The notes below the pieces were generated by a model, which did no database searches, was not told where the DNA came from, and was given only the letters and a program-made list of their open reading frames with translations. The translations under genes were made by a program, and so were the position numbers. From Bacillota bacterium (lineage in GTDB: Bacteria; Bacillota; Dethiobacteria; DTU022): a stretch of DNA of 52,785 bases. This document shows, piece after piece, positions 24,586 to 33,682 of this stretch (the first letter of the stretch is position 1; each line of letters begins with the position of its first letter). The stretch is taken from contig JAAYGO010000215.1 of NCBI GenBank assembly GCA_012727685.1, positions 1-52,785 on the forward strand, given 5' to 3'.

Positions 24586-25029
24586 GTGTCTTTGGAAGAA
24601 AGGCTGATAGAAGATCAGTTGCAGGCCACCCGGGCTAAAGATCGTTTTAGCCTGAATGTAATTCGCGTGCTCAGGGCTGAATTGAAGAACGCCTCCATTG
24701 CCAAAAAAGGACCCCTGGAAACAGACGAAGAGCTGGCGGTTTTAACCCGCGAAATAAAGCGACGGCAGGAAGCCTTAAAAGACTACGAACGGGCCGGCCG
24801 GCCTGAGCTGCTCGAGGAGCTGCAACGGGAAATCGCCCTGCTGCAGCGCTACCTGCCCCCCCAGCTAAGCGAAGCGGAGCTGGAAGAGCTGGTTGAGCAG
24901 GCTCTCCGGGAGACCGGGGCAGCGTCAAAGCGCGATCTGGGCAAGGTGATGGGCTGGCTGATGCCCCGGGTCAAAGGCAGGGCCGACGGCAGCCTGGTCC
25001 GCCGTCTAGTGGAAAGCAAACTGCAATAA
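24586..25029 (+). CDS. yqeY: YqeY/GatB-related protein
   Basis: This 147-aa protein of the YqeY family resembles the C-terminal tail domain of GatB. Typical features are SLEERLIEDQLQATRAKDRFSL at the start, LQREIALLQRYLPPQLSEAEL and KRDLGKVMGWLMPRVKGRADG. Its role is unclear; a tRNA-related one is suspected for the domain. It starts at GTG 24586, 12 bp after rpsU, and ends in a terminator. Confidence 0.9.
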   Translation: MSLEERLIEDQLQATRAKDRFSLNVIRVLRAELKNASIAKKGPLETDEELAVLTREIKRRQEALKDYERAGRPELLEELQREIALLQRYLPPQLSEAELEELVEQALRETGAASKRDLGKVMGWLMPRVKGRADGSLVRRLVESKLQ

Positions 25030-25055
25030 CCCGGTTACCCCAACCGGGTTATTTT
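25028..25055 (+). terminator. Terminator after yqeY
   Basis: AACCCGGTT-ACCCC-AACCGGGTT forms a perfect 9-bp stem, followed by ATTTTACAAA. The T-run is short, but the placement directly at the yqeY stop supports it. Confidence 0.7.
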
Positions 25056-25140
25056 ACAAAATGATGATAGCGTAAACGACGAGGGGCGCAGGTGCTGCGC
25101 CCTTGTGTCCTGATCTTGCCCGAACAAAGAGGTGGAACCG

Positions 25141-26487
25141 GTGCTTAAATTTATACGCATGGTTTGCTGGTCTTTCCTGGTTCTGGCCGGGCTGCTTTTG
25201 GCGTATACCCCCGCCGCGGAAGCTGCGGGGAACGGCCCGGAAGTAGCGATCATTCCCATCGAGGGGACCCTTCATCCGGGGATGCCCGCTTTTGTGCGGC
25301 GCTCCCTCGAAGGTGCCGCGGCAAGAGGCGCTGCCGCGGTGATCATGGAGCTGAATACGCCGGGGGGCTATACCGACGTGGCCGAAAAAATTCGCCGGCA
25401 CATGGATGAATACCCCGGGCCGGTATACGCGTTTGTGCGGACGCAGGCGCTCTCTGCGGGGGCTTACCTGGCCCTGGCCGCGGACGGGATCTACATGGTG
25501 CCCGGCGCAACCATGGGGGCTGCCGAGCCGCGCTACCTTGACGGTCAGACCGATGAAAAAATACTTTCGTACTGGGAAAAGCAGATGGCCGGGCTGGCCG
25601 AGCGGCGCGACCGGGATCCGCAAATCGCCGCGGCCATGGTGCGCAAGGAGATCGCCATTCCCGGCGTTGTCGAAAAAGGGGTCCTCCTCACCCTGACCCA
25701 CAGCGAAGCACAGGAGCTGGCATACAGTGAAGGAACTGTGGAGAACAGGGGCGAACTGCTCGCCCTTTTGGGGCTCTCCGGTGCGGAGCAGGTTGAGTAT
25801 CGCCCAACCTTTACCGATCAAATCGTCGGCTGGACCACCAACCCGGTGGTGGCCACGATTTTGTTGTTGGTGGGGATCGGGGGGCTGGTCGTAGAGATTT
25901 TTACCGCCGGCTTCGGCGTGGCCGGATTTTTAAGCCTGCTGGCCTTTACCCTTTATTTCGGCGGGCACATTGCCGCCGGCTTTGCCGACTACTGGGTGGT
26001 GTTTTTATTTATTTTCGGAGTGGCGCTGATCATCGCGGAGGCCTTTGTGCCGGGCTTTGGTTTCCTCGGTGTGGCGGGGCTGATCGCCACGGTAGCGGCC
26101 ATTGTCCTGGCCGCGGCCTCGGTGAAAACCGGTTTTATTACCCTTGCCATTTCTCTGGTTCTGGCCGGCGTCCTGACTACCCTTACCTTCCGCTTTTTCG
26201 TGAAGCGCGGAGCGCTGCGCCACATTATCCTTGCGGATGAGGCACGGCCGGAGCTGGGTTACGTGGCTCCTGCTGACCGGAAACATCTGCGCGGCCGCGA
26301 GGGGGTGACGATCACCCCGCTGCGCCCGGCGGGCGCCGTAGAGATCGACGGGGAGCGGGTCGATGTGGTCAGCGAAGGCGGTTATATCGAGGCCGGAGTG
26401 CCGGTAACGGTCGTGCAGGTGGAAGGGGTGCGGGTGGTGGTCAGGGCCAAAAAGGGAGAGGAAGCGGAGGCCAAGGATAAGCAGTAA
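25141..26487 (+). CDS. nfeD: NfeD-family membrane serine protease
   Basis: This 448-aa long-form NfeD protein has a signal peptide/TM (SFLVLAGLLLAYTPAAEA), then a ClpP-like serine protease domain with ELNTPGGY and the nucleophile Ser105 in ALSAGAYLALAAD. Four to five membrane helices follow (about 230-345), then a soluble OB-fold NfeD domain (GREGVTITPLRPAGAVEIDGERVDV). These proteins pair with stomatin/flotillin partners in membrane quality control; the flotillin gene follows directly. AGAGGTGG favours GTG 25141, although GTG 25132 is also open. Confidence 0.93.
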   Translation: MLKFIRMVCWSFLVLAGLLLAYTPAAEAAGNGPEVAIIPIEGTLHPGMPAFVRRSLEGAAARGAAAVIMELNTPGGYTDVAEKIRRHMDEYPGPVYAFVRTQALSAGAYLALAADGIYMVPGATMGAAEPRYLDGQTDEKILSYWEKQMAGLAERRDRDPQIAAAMVRKEIAIPGVVEKGVLLTLTHSEAQELAYSEGTVENRGELLALLGLSGAEQVEYRPTFTDQIVGWTTNPVVATILLLVGIGGLVVEIFTAGFGVAGFLSLLAFTLYFGGHIAAGFADYWVVFLFIFGVALIIAEAFVPGFGFLGVAGLIATVAAIVLAAASVKTGFITLAISLVLAGVLTTLTFRFFVKRGALRHIILADEARPELGYVAPADRKHLRGREGVTITPLRPAGAVEIDGERVDVVSEGGYIEAGVPVTVVQVEGVRVVVRAKKGEEAEAKDKQ

Positions 26488-26496
26488 GCGGCTGAA

Positions 26497-26530
26497 AAAG
26501 CGAGGGAATTGCCGCCGCCCGGCTCGCTTT
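26497..26530 (+). promoter_or_regulatory. Inverted repeat between nfeD and floA
   Basis: AAAGCGAG (26497-26504) and CTCGCTTT (26523-26530) pair across 18 nt. The T-run is too short for a clear terminator; it may attenuate or process the shared transcript. Confidence 0.35.
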
Positions 26531-26612
26531 AAAGACCCCGCCCTCCATGAGCCCCCGGATTGGCGGCGAAAGGCGGTTTCATGAATAAAAGATTTACAAG
26601 GAGGTTGTTGCA

Positions 26613-27602
26613 ATGACCGAGTTGATTATTATCTTTGTATTGATCGGCCTGGCCATCATCTTCCTGGCCATTATTTTCAGTTTTATACCCATTGGCCTCT
26701 GGATCTCGGCCCTGGCGGCACGGGTGCCGGTGGGCATCTTCGCCCTGATCGGGATGCGGCTGCGCCGGGTGGTACCGGTTAAAATCGTGGCCCCTCTGAT
26801 CAAGGCAACCAAGGCTGGCTTGGATCTGAATGTCAACCAGTTGGAAGGCCACTACCTGGCCGGCGGCAACGTGGACCGGGTGGTCAACGCCCTCATTGCC
26901 GCCCAGCGGGCCGAAATCCCTCTGCCCTTTGAGCGCGCCGCCGCCATTGATCTCGCCGGGCGGAATGTGCTCGAGGCGGTGCAGATGAGCGTAAACCCGA
27001 AAGTGATTGAAACGCCGGTCGTGGCGGCGGTGGCCAAGGACGGCATCGAGTTGAAGGCCAAGGCCAAGGTAACGGTGCGTGCCAATATCGATCGCCTGGT
27101 CGGAGGCGCCGGCGAGGAGACGATCATTGCCCGGGTCGGCGAGGGCATCGTGACCACCATTGGCTCTTCCATTGACCACAAGCAGGTGCTGGAAAATCCC
27201 GATACCATTTCGACCACTGTTTTAAACAAGGGGCTTGACGCCGGGACCGCTTACGAGATTTTATCCATCGATATCGCCGATGTGGATGTGGGCAAGAATA
27301 TCGGCGCCCAATTGCAGACGGACCAGGCCGAGGCCGACAAGCGCATCGCCCAGGCCAAGGCTGAAGAGCGCCGCGCCATGGCCGTGGCCAAGGAACAGGA
27401 AATGCTCGCTTATGTCCAGGAAATGCGGGCCAAGGTCGTTGAAGCAGAGGCGGAAGTACCCCTGGCCATTGCCCAGGCCTTGCGCGAAGGGAAACTCGGT
27501 GTGCTGGACTACTATAACTTGAAAAACCTGCTCGCCGACACCAAAATGCGGGATGCAATCAGCAAGTTGGGGCAGCAGGAGCAGAACCCGGACGATAAGT
27601 AG
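26613..27602 (+). CDS. floA: Flotillin-like protein FloA
   Basis: FloA scaffolds functional membrane microdomains. The protein is 329 aa: an N-terminal membrane-inserted hairpin (LIIIFVLIGLAIIFLAIIFSFIPIG), the SPFH/PHB domain, and a C-terminal coiled coil rich in Ala/Glu (DQAEADKRIAQAKAEERRAMA). Length and order match B. subtilis YqfA/FloA. AAGGAGG lies before the ATG. It is adjacent to NfeD, its usual partner. Confidence 0.96.
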   Translation: MTELIIIFVLIGLAIIFLAIIFSFIPIGLWISALAARVPVGIFALIGMRLRRVVPVKIVAPLIKATKAGLDLNVNQLEGHYLAGGNVDRVVNALIAAQRAEIPLPFERAAAIDLAGRNVLEAVQMSVNPKVIETPVVAAVAKDGIELKAKAKVTVRANIDRLVGGAGEETIIARVGEGIVTTIGSSIDHKQVLENPDTISTTVLNKGLDAGTAYEILSIDIADVDVGKNIGAQLQTDQAEADKRIAQAKAEERRAMAVAKEQEMLAYVQEMRAKVVEAEAEVPLAIAQALREGKLGVLDYYNLKNLLADTKMRDAISKLGQQEQNPDDK

Positions 27603-27640
27603 TCTTTACCCTCAAGCCTGCCTTCAGGAGGTGAGTAAGC

Positions 27641-28045
27641 ATGGAAATTATGGTGATCGTCTTTATCCTGGCCGTGGTTTTTAATGTGGTTGGAACCCTC
27701 TTAAAGCAGGCTGCTGGAAGTCAAAGCCGGAGCGCGCCGGCCGGCAGGCCGGCTGCCAGGCCGGCTGTCAGCCCGCACCCGCCGGGCCCGCCGCGCCATG
27801 ACCTTGTTAGCAAGGCGGCTCCGGATCCTGCCGGAGAAGGCATCTCCATGGAGGGCAGCGCGGCCGCAAGGCTGGAAGAAGGCGCTGCCAGCCGCCCCGC
27901 CGGTGCAGCGTTGCGGCGCAGAGAACCGCCTGCCGCAGCCCAAAGAACCGCTGCGGGACTGCAGCGCCTTTTTACCCAGAAAGATCGGCTCCTACACGCC
28001 TTTATTTTCAACGAGATAATCGGCCCGCCGCGCAGCCGGCGCTAG
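27641..28045 (+). CDS. Small membrane protein with low-complexity middle, after floA
   Basis: This 134-aa protein has an N-terminal helix (MVIVFILAVVFNVVGTLL), a long Pro/Ala/Arg-rich middle (about 25-105) and a short conserved-looking tail, LFTQKDRLLHAFIFNEIIGPPRSRR. CAGGAGGTGAG precedes the ATG. Its position suggests a membrane partner of NfeD/FloA, but I do not recognise a named family and no function is assigned. The tail is the likely functional part because it resists the drift seen in the linker. Confidence 0.65.
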   Translation: MEIMVIVFILAVVFNVVGTLLKQAAGSQSRSAPAGRPAARPAVSPHPPGPPRHDLVSKAAPDPAGEGISMEGSAAARLEEGAASRPAGAALRRREPPAAAQRTAAGLQRLFTQKDRLLHAFIFNEIIGPPRSRR

Positions 28046-28095
28046 TCCTGGCAAAAATGAGGGCTGCCTAAAAAAGGAGACCCGCCCCTTGTATA

Positions 28096-28232
28096 TGTGT
28101 TCTTAAGTGCAGAGGATTTCATCCTGAGCGCACCTTATATCATCTGAGCGAAGCGGAGGATCTCAACCTGGCTGCTGCCATCAGCAACAGAGTTTCTTCG
28201 GGCTTCGCCTTCGGGATGATAACAGGGAACTC
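28096..28232. repeat. Intergenic palindromic repeat element
   Basis: This non-coding stretch begins TGTGTTCTTA, contains TCATCCTGAGCGCA (28119-28132), and near its end has a TTCGGGCTTCGCCTTCGGGATGAT motif (split by short palindromes). TCATCCTGAGCGCA recurs exactly, inverted, at 43341-43354, and TGTGTTCTTA recurs at 43275-43284. This is typical of dispersed non-autonomous repeats in clostridial chromosomes. It fills most of the gap 28046-28378. Confidence 0.6.
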
Positions 28233-28248
28233 AGCATGAGATCAAAAG

Positions 28249-28281
28249 GGGCTGCCCTTTAAAGACAGCCCTCTTTCTTTA
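28249..28281 (+). terminator. Terminator before yqfC
   Basis: GGGCTG-CCCTTTAAAGA-CAGCCC is followed by TCTTTCTTTAT. The inner CTTTAAAG is itself self-complementary. It probably ends the nfeD-floA transcript. Confidence 0.55.
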
Positions 28282-28378
28282 TCCTCGATTGACCCCCGGC
28301 AAACTGCAGTCTTATTTTCCCTGCCGCGCGCATAGATTAAAACAAGTCTACTTTGCCATCAGCGGGAGTTGTGAGCCG

Positions 28379-28669
28379 GTGCCGATTAATAAAAACAAGG
28401 GCAAGGGCGGTATCAAGGCGATCCTTGCCGATCTTTTTGAGCTGCCCCGGGAAGTAATGCTCGATCTGCCGCGGATAACCATGATCGGCAACCTGCAGCT
28501 TTACCTCGAAAACCACCGCGGCGTCATCAGCTATGATCAGAACCAGGTGCGCGTTGCGGCCAAGGAGGGTGAAATCATTATCCGGGGTGAAAACCTGCAG
28601 ATCAAGAACCTGATGGCCGAAGAGCTTGTGATCAAGGGAAGTATTGAGGGCCTGGAGTACGATCTATAA
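28379..28669 (+). CDS. yqfC: Sporulation protein YqfC
   Basis: This 96-aa protein of the YabP/YqfC family shows LPREVMLDLPRITMIGNLQ, LENHRGVISY and the end EELVIKGSIEGLEYDL. YqfC and YqfD are mother-cell, sigma-E-controlled proteins in Bacillus; exact function is unknown. I choose GTG 28379, which gives the family length; the open frame from 28289 adds an unrelated leader. It is followed by yqfD as expected, after a repeat-rich gap. Confidence 0.9.
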   Translation: MPINKNKGKGGIKAILADLFELPREVMLDLPRITMIGNLQLYLENHRGVISYDQNQVRVAAKEGEIIIRGENLQIKNLMAEELVIKGSIEGLEYDL

Positions 28670-28778
28670 CCAATACAAATTGCCACGGGGACTTTTCTAA
28701 TGACAACGTTGCCATAGGGACGGTTCTCCAGAGATTCTCTGAAGATGCGGTAGCCGGATTTGCCCCCCCTCACCCTGA

Positions 28779-28805
28779 CCCTCTCCCCCCAGAGGGGGGA
28801 GAGGG
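28779..28805. repeat. Perfect 12-bp GC hairpin in a dispersed repeat
   Basis: CCCTCTCCCCCC-AGA-GGGGGGAGAGGG is a perfect 12-bp stem with a 3-nt loop. It is flanked by CCCTCACCCTGA and GGATTAGGGAAGGG, the form of a widespread intergenic palindromic repeat. Just upstream, two imperfect copies of a TTGCCAxxGGGACxxTTCT unit stand at 28680-28730. It lies between yqfC and yqfD. Confidence 0.65.
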
Positions 28806-28892
28806 GATTAGGGAAGGGTGCCGTGAGGCCTCTGTTATAGTATCCCAAGATGTGCGGTTGCTCACCGGCAGGGAGAATAGGGGTGAAAAGCG

Positions 28893-30098
28893 ATGTTCAT
28901 AATAAACTGGTGGCGCTACTGCCGCGGCTACCTGGTGATCTCGCTGGCCGGAAGCGGGGTAGAGCGGCTGCTCAACATGGCCATTGCCCGGGGCATCGGG
29001 TTTTGGGATTTAAGGAAGCAGCCGGCGGGAGCGCGGCTGTCTATTTCCCTGCACTCATTTAAAGCTTTACGCCCCTTGGTCCGCCAGGCCCACTGCCGCC
29101 TCCATATTCTGCGCAAAGTGGGGCTGCCTTTCTGGAGCTACCGGCTCCGCCGCCGCTGGGGCCTGGTGCTGGGGATCATCTTTTTTTGCCTCTCCCTTTA
29201 TATTGCCACTTCGCTGGTCTGGTTTGTCCGCGTTACCGGCACCGGAGAGCTCACCGAAGCGGAGGTCAGGGCAATGGCTGCGGAGCTGGGCCTTCGCCCC
29301 GGCGTATGGAAGCGGAACCTGGATTTAAGCGAGCTGGAGGAAGAGCTGGCGCGCCGCCACGGAGAGATTGCCTGGGCCGGGATCAGGGTGCGGGGGACGG
29401 TGCTGGAAATTGAAATTGTGGAACATCTCCCCGAGCCCGGGTTGGACAATCGCCCCGCGGACCTGGTGGCGGCCAAGGACGGCCTGATCTTGCGGATCCT
29501 GGCCCTGGAAGGAACGGCTGCCGTGGCCCCCGGGGATACGGTGGCCAAAGGCGATCTGTTGATCGCCGGCATGGTGAGCGCACCGGAGACGGCTCCATCC
29601 GGGGAAGAAGAGCTGCCGGTGCAGGAGGTGCGGGCCAGGGGGGTGGTTGAAGCGAGGGTCTGGTACGAGGGAACGGCCCCGGTGATCAAGGAAGAGGTGA
29701 TCGAACACGAAACGGGGCAATCGGTTAGAGGCTGCTTCCTGCAGTGGCCGCGCCATAACAAAAGGCTCCGCCTGTGGGGGGCAGTGGAGAATCCGTATGC
29801 GCATGCCCGGGAGCAGGTCACGAAAACAAGCTGGCGGTGGAGGAATCTTTCACTTCCTGTCGAAGTAGTCACCGTTACCTATCATGAATTGACCTTGGAA
29901 AGGCGCGCCCTTTCGCCTGAACAAGCCCTGGAAAAGGCCCGTTTCGCAGCCCTGAAGCTGACAAGGGCGCAGATTCCGGAGGAAGCCGCCGTGGAAAGGG
30001 TATACTACCAGGAATATACCGACGAGGGGCGCGAGCGGGTCCGGGCAGTAGTGGAAACAAGAGAAAATATCGCTGCGATCCGGTTGCGGCAGCCATGA
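28893..30098 (+). CDS. yqfD: Sporulation protein YqfD
   Basis: This 401-aa membrane protein of the YqfD family has an N-terminal cytoplasmic part with WWRYCRGYLVISLAGSGVERLLN, one helix (GLVLGIIFFCLSLYIATSLVWF) and a large extracytoplasmic region with the ELGLRPGVWKRNLDLSELE segment and VLEIEIVEHLPEP. It is required for efficient sporulation in Bacillus. GGGGTGAAAAG precedes the ATG. The stop overlaps the phoH start by 4 nt. Confidence 0.94.
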   Translation: MFIINWWRYCRGYLVISLAGSGVERLLNMAIARGIGFWDLRKQPAGARLSISLHSFKALRPLVRQAHCRLHILRKVGLPFWSYRLRRRWGLVLGIIFFCLSLYIATSLVWFVRVTGTGELTEAEVRAMAAELGLRPGVWKRNLDLSELEEELARRHGEIAWAGIRVRGTVLEIEIVEHLPEPGLDNRPADLVAAKDGLILRILALEGTAAVAPGDTVAKGDLLIAGMVSAPETAPSGEEELPVQEVRARGVVEARVWYEGTAPVIKEEVIEHETGQSVRGCFLQWPRHNKRLRLWGAVENPYAHAREQVTKTSWRWRNLSLPVEVVTVTYHELTLERRALSPEQALEKARFAALKLTRAQIPEEAAVERVYYQEYTDEGRERVRAVVETRENIAAIRLRQP

Positions 30099-31111
30099 AG
30101 GGCCGGATCCTGTTGCGGAGGTTGAGGCACTTTTTGAATGCAAAGTTGACAAGCCGTACGGTTTTGCTGAACAGCGGTGATGAAGCGGTGCAACTGCTGG
30201 GGAAATTCGATCAGCATTTCGCATTAATTGAGGATCAATTTGCGGTCCGCCTCATTCCCCGGGGGCACGAGCTGATCCTCGAAGGGCCGGAGGAAGAAGT
30301 GGAGCCGCTCTACCAGATGTTCCAGGAGCTGTTGAAGCAGATTCGCAAAGGCCATTTGTTCAGCGGCCGGGAATTTGAATACGCCCTCAAGCTGACCCGG
30401 GAAGGCGACGTGGAACAGTTAAAGGAGCTATTCAGCGATCTGATCCTGGTGACACCGCGCGGCAGGCAGATCCGCCCGAAAACGTTCGGGCAGAAGCGCT
30501 ACCTGGAGGCGATTCGCAGCCATGATATCGTGCTCTGCATCGGTCCGGCCGGCACGGGAAAGACCTACCTGGCCCTGGCCATGGCGGTGGAGGCTTTAAA
30601 AAACAAGCAGGTGCAGCGGATCATTTTAACCCGCCCCGCCGTGGAAGCGGGAGAGCACCTCGGTTTTTTACCGGGCGATTTTCAGGAAAAGGTCGATCCC
30701 TACTTGAGGCCCCTCTACGATGGGCTCTACGATCTCCTTGGCGTTGAACTATTCCAAAAGTATCGGGAAAGGGGTATAATTGAAGTGGCGCCCCTGGCTT
30801 ATATGCGGGGGCGTACGCTTGATGACTCTTTCGTGATTTTAGATGAGGGGCAGAATGCCACCTCGGAGCAGATGAAAATGTTTTTAACCCGTCTCGGCTT
30901 CGACTCCAAGGCGGTCGTCACCGGTGACATTACGCAGGTCGATCTGCCCCGGGGTCGTTATTCCGGCCTGGAAGAGGCGGCCCGGATTTTGGCGCCCATT
31001 GAAGGGATCGCCCTGGTTTACCTGACCGAAAAAGATGTGGTGCGCCATCCGCTGGTGCAGAATATTATTAAAGCATACGAGCAATACGAAGGTCTTAAGG
31101 AGAAGAAATAA
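30095..31111 (+). CDS. phoH: PhoH-family ATPase
   Basis: This PhoH-like P-loop protein of 338 aa has Walker A GPAGTGKT, the RPAVEAGEHLGFLPGDFQEKVDPY stretch (in parts) and Walker B FVILDEGQNATSEQM. The N-terminal domain is KH-like. PhoH proteins occur beside YbeY in most bacteria and probably act in RNA metabolism; the activity of this one is inferred from family. It overlaps yqfD and is followed 3 bp later by the HD-domain gene. Confidence 0.94.
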   Translation: MKGRILLRRLRHFLNAKLTSRTVLLNSGDEAVQLLGKFDQHFALIEDQFAVRLIPRGHELILEGPEEEVEPLYQMFQELLKQIRKGHLFSGREFEYALKLTREGDVEQLKELFSDLILVTPRGRQIRPKTFGQKRYLEAIRSHDIVLCIGPAGTGKTYLALAMAVEALKNKQVQRIILTRPAVEAGEHLGFLPGDFQEKVDPYLRPLYDGLYDLLGVELFQKYRERGIIEVAPLAYMRGRTLDDSFVILDEGQNATSEQMKMFLTRLGFDSKAVVTGDITQVDLPRGRYSGLEEAARILAPIEGIALVYLTEKDVVRHPLVQNIIKAYEQYEGLKEKK

Positions 31112-31114
31112 TTA

Positions 31115-33223
31115 ATGAAAAAAGCGATGGGCTTTAGGGCCCGGCTGAAAAAGCTTTTCCCTGCGATCAGGGATATCCGGCTGCAGAGGCTATTGCTGTC
31201 TGCCCTTATTTTTGCCGTCCTTTACCTGCTGCTGGCCTTTGCCGGCATGCCCACCAGGGTGAACCTGGAACTGGGCCGCCCGAGCACGGAAACGATCTAT
31301 GCGCCCCGCGATTTTATCGATGAATATACCACGGAGCAGTTGCGCGAGGCCGCTGCCGCGGCGGTGCCGGAGGTTTATGATTACGACCCGGATATTTTGG
31401 CGAATGCGCTTTCCTTCCTAAACGTTTTTTTTGAAACGGCACAACAGTTGGTCAAGGATGAAGAGCTGACCGAAGAGGAAAAAATTGACATGCTGGGGGA
31501 TGTACTGGACGAGGAGGTCCCCCGTGCCGCGTTGGCGGCGTTTTTATCCGACAGCGCAACGATGAAAGAGCTGCAGGAGCGGCTCGTGGGAGCGGTTACC
31601 ACGGTATTTGAGCAGGGCATCAAGGTCAATGAGGTGGGGACAGCCAGGCGGGAACTGAACCAGGAAATTGCCCTCTTCCCCTTTAGCGCCGATTTAAAAC
31701 TGGTCGCGGAAAGGCTGGTTGAAAACCGGGTGGAACCCAACCTGATTTATAACCCGGAAGCGACAGCGCTAAAGCGGGAGGCCGCCCGCCAGGCCGTCGA
31801 ACCGGTTTTAATCCTGCGCAATACCCTGCTGATCAGCGAAGGGGAAGTGGTGACCGAAAAACAGATGGCCCAACTGGAGAGCCTGGGTTTGATCCGGGGG
31901 CGGCACGCCGATTATCCGGCCTTTATCGGACTCTTTCTATTATTGCTAATTCTTTTTGTCATTTCGAGCATATATTTGAAAATATTTGTTAAAAATGTAT
32001 ATGATAGCCTGTCGCTGTTGACGCTGCTCGGGCTTGTCGTAATCGTCAACCTGGTATTTTCGATCCTGACCATGTACCTTTCCGGCTATCTCATGCCCGT
32101 GGCCATGGGCGTGCTGCTGATTACGGTCATCTTCGGCTACAGGCTGGCTGTCCTGATGAACTTGAACTTTGCCCTGCTGGTCGGCTTCATTACCGGCGGC
32201 GATTTTGTCTATATGTTAGTGGCCTTAACCGGGGGCATGGTGGCCATTTACGCGGTCTCCCGGCTCAGCCAGCGCAGCGACCTGGCCAAGGCGGGGCTGT
32301 ACGTGGCCGCGATCAACATGGTGGTGATCACTACTTCGTTCCTGCTTAAGGGAAACTTGAGCCTGGAGTACGGTTTCTTGAAAGAACTGGGGATGGCGCT
32401 GGGGGCCGGGGTCGGCAACGGCCTCTTGTCCGCGGTGGTGGCCATCGGCATGCTCCCCTACCTGGAAAGCGCTTTTGGGGTAACCACGCCGATTACACTG
32501 CTGGAGCTTTCCAGCCCCAATCATGCCCTGCTCCGTGAACTTTTGCGCAAGGCGCCGGGCACCTATTATCATAGCATGATGGTCTGCAACCTGGCCGAGG
32601 CGGCGGCCGAGGCGGTCAAGGCCAATCCGCTGCTCACCCGGGTCGGTGCCTATTACCATGATATCGGCAAAATGAAGCGGCCCTACTTCTTTTCTGAGAA
32701 CCAGCTTTCGGGGGAAAATCCGCATGACAAGATTTCCCCGAACCTGAGCGCCCTGATCATCGGGGCCCATGTGAAGGACGGGCTGGAGTATGCAAGGAAA
32801 TACCGCCTGCCCCGCGTCATCCGGGATATTATCCAGCAGCACCACGGCACGAGCCTGATCTCCTTCTTCTACCAGCGGGCCGTGGAGCAAAACGGGGCGG
32901 ATAAAGTCGCGATTGAGAATTTCCGCTACGAAGGACCGCTGCCGCAGAGCAAGGAGGCGGCGATCATCATGCTGGCCGACGCGGTTGAAGCCGGCGTGCG
33001 CTCCCTCTCCAAGCCGACCGGCAACCGGGTCGAACTTTTGATCCGGCGGATCATCAAGGATAAGCTGAGCGACGGGCAAATGGATCAGTGCGACCTGACT
33101 TTAAAAGAGCTGGACCAGATTGGCAACGCCTTTGTCCATATCATGTCCGGGATCTATCATACGCGGGTCGAATACCCGGAGAAAGACCTGCGGGCGGAAA
33201 TTGAAAGGAGCGCCGCCAGGTGA
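31115..33223 (+). CDS. pgpH: 7TM-HD family cyclic-di-AMP phosphodiesterase (PgpH/YqfF)
   Basis: This 702-aa membrane protein has one N-terminal helix, a long extracytoplasmic 7TMR-HDED domain (about 55-265), seven helices (about 270-470) and a cytoplasmic HD phosphohydrolase domain. The metal site is in GAYYHDIGKMKRPYFFSENQ with HHGTSL further on. PgpH of Listeria hydrolyses c-di-AMP; the architecture is the same. The stop overlaps the ybeY start by 4 nt. Confidence 0.94.
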   Translation: MKKAMGFRARLKKLFPAIRDIRLQRLLLSALIFAVLYLLLAFAGMPTRVNLELGRPSTETIYAPRDFIDEYTTEQLREAAAAAVPEVYDYDPDILANALSFLNVFFETAQQLVKDEELTEEEKIDMLGDVLDEEVPRAALAAFLSDSATMKELQERLVGAVTTVFEQGIKVNEVGTARRELNQEIALFPFSADLKLVAERLVENRVEPNLIYNPEATALKREAARQAVEPVLILRNTLLISEGEVVTEKQMAQLESLGLIRGRHADYPAFIGLFLLLLILFVISSIYLKIFVKNVYDSLSLLTLLGLVVIVNLVFSILTMYLSGYLMPVAMGVLLITVIFGYRLAVLMNLNFALLVGFITGGDFVYMLVALTGGMVAIYAVSRLSQRSDLAKAGLYVAAINMVVITTSFLLKGNLSLEYGFLKELGMALGAGVGNGLLSAVVAIGMLPYLESAFGVTTPITLLELSSPNHALLRELLRKAPGTYYHSMMVCNLAEAAAEAVKANPLLTRVGAYYHDIGKMKRPYFFSENQLSGENPHDKISPNLSALIIGAHVKDGLEYARKYRLPRVIRDIIQQHHGTSLISFFYQRAVEQNGADKVAIENFRYEGPLPQSKEAAIIMLADAVEAGVRSLSKPTGNRVELLIRRIIKDKLSDGQMDQCDLTLKELDQIGNAFVHIMSGIYHTRVEYPEKDLRAEIERSAAR

Positions 33224-33672
33224 GTGTGATCGTGACCAATACTACTGGGCGCGCCCTGGCCGAAGGGCTCGCCACCAGGCTCAAAAAAGCGGCGGAGCTG
33301 CTATTGCGCGAATACAAGCTGGAACAGGCGGAGGTGGGGATCATTCTCGCCGACAACGCCTACCTGCAGCACCTGAACGCCGCCTACCGGGGTCTGGACA
33401 AGCCGACCGATGTTCTCGCTTTCGGATTGATGGAGCCGGCAGAGCAGCCTGCTGCCCATGAACCGGAACCGGCCTTGGGCGATATCTATATCTCCCTCGA
33501 TCTGGCGGCGGAACAGGCCGGTGCGGCGGGCCATTCCCTGGAGCAGGAGATACTGCTCCTGGCCGTGCACGGGATGCTGCACCTGCTTGGCTTTGACCAT
33601 GCCGAACCGGCGGAGGAAAAGGCGATGCAGGAGAAAGAGAGAGCCGTGCTCCGCCTGGTAGATAAGCTTTAG
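33220..33672 (+). CDS. ybeY: Endoribonuclease YbeY
   Basis: This 150-aa metal-dependent RNase acts in 16S rRNA maturation and ribosome quality control. The zinc motif is HGMLHLLGFDH. LNAAYRGLDKPTDVLAFG is the family signature. It starts at GTG 33220 within the pgpH stop region. A common order in Firmicutes is phoH-pgpH-ybeY-dgkA, as here. Confidence 0.96.
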   Translation: MSVIVTNTTGRALAEGLATRLKKAAELLLREYKLEQAEVGIILADNAYLQHLNAAYRGLDKPTDVLAFGLMEPAEQPAAHEPEPALGDIYISLDLAAEQAGAAGHSLEQEILLLAVHGMLHLLGFDHAEPAEEKAMQEKERAVLRLVDKL

Positions 33673-33682
33673 GAGGAAGTAA

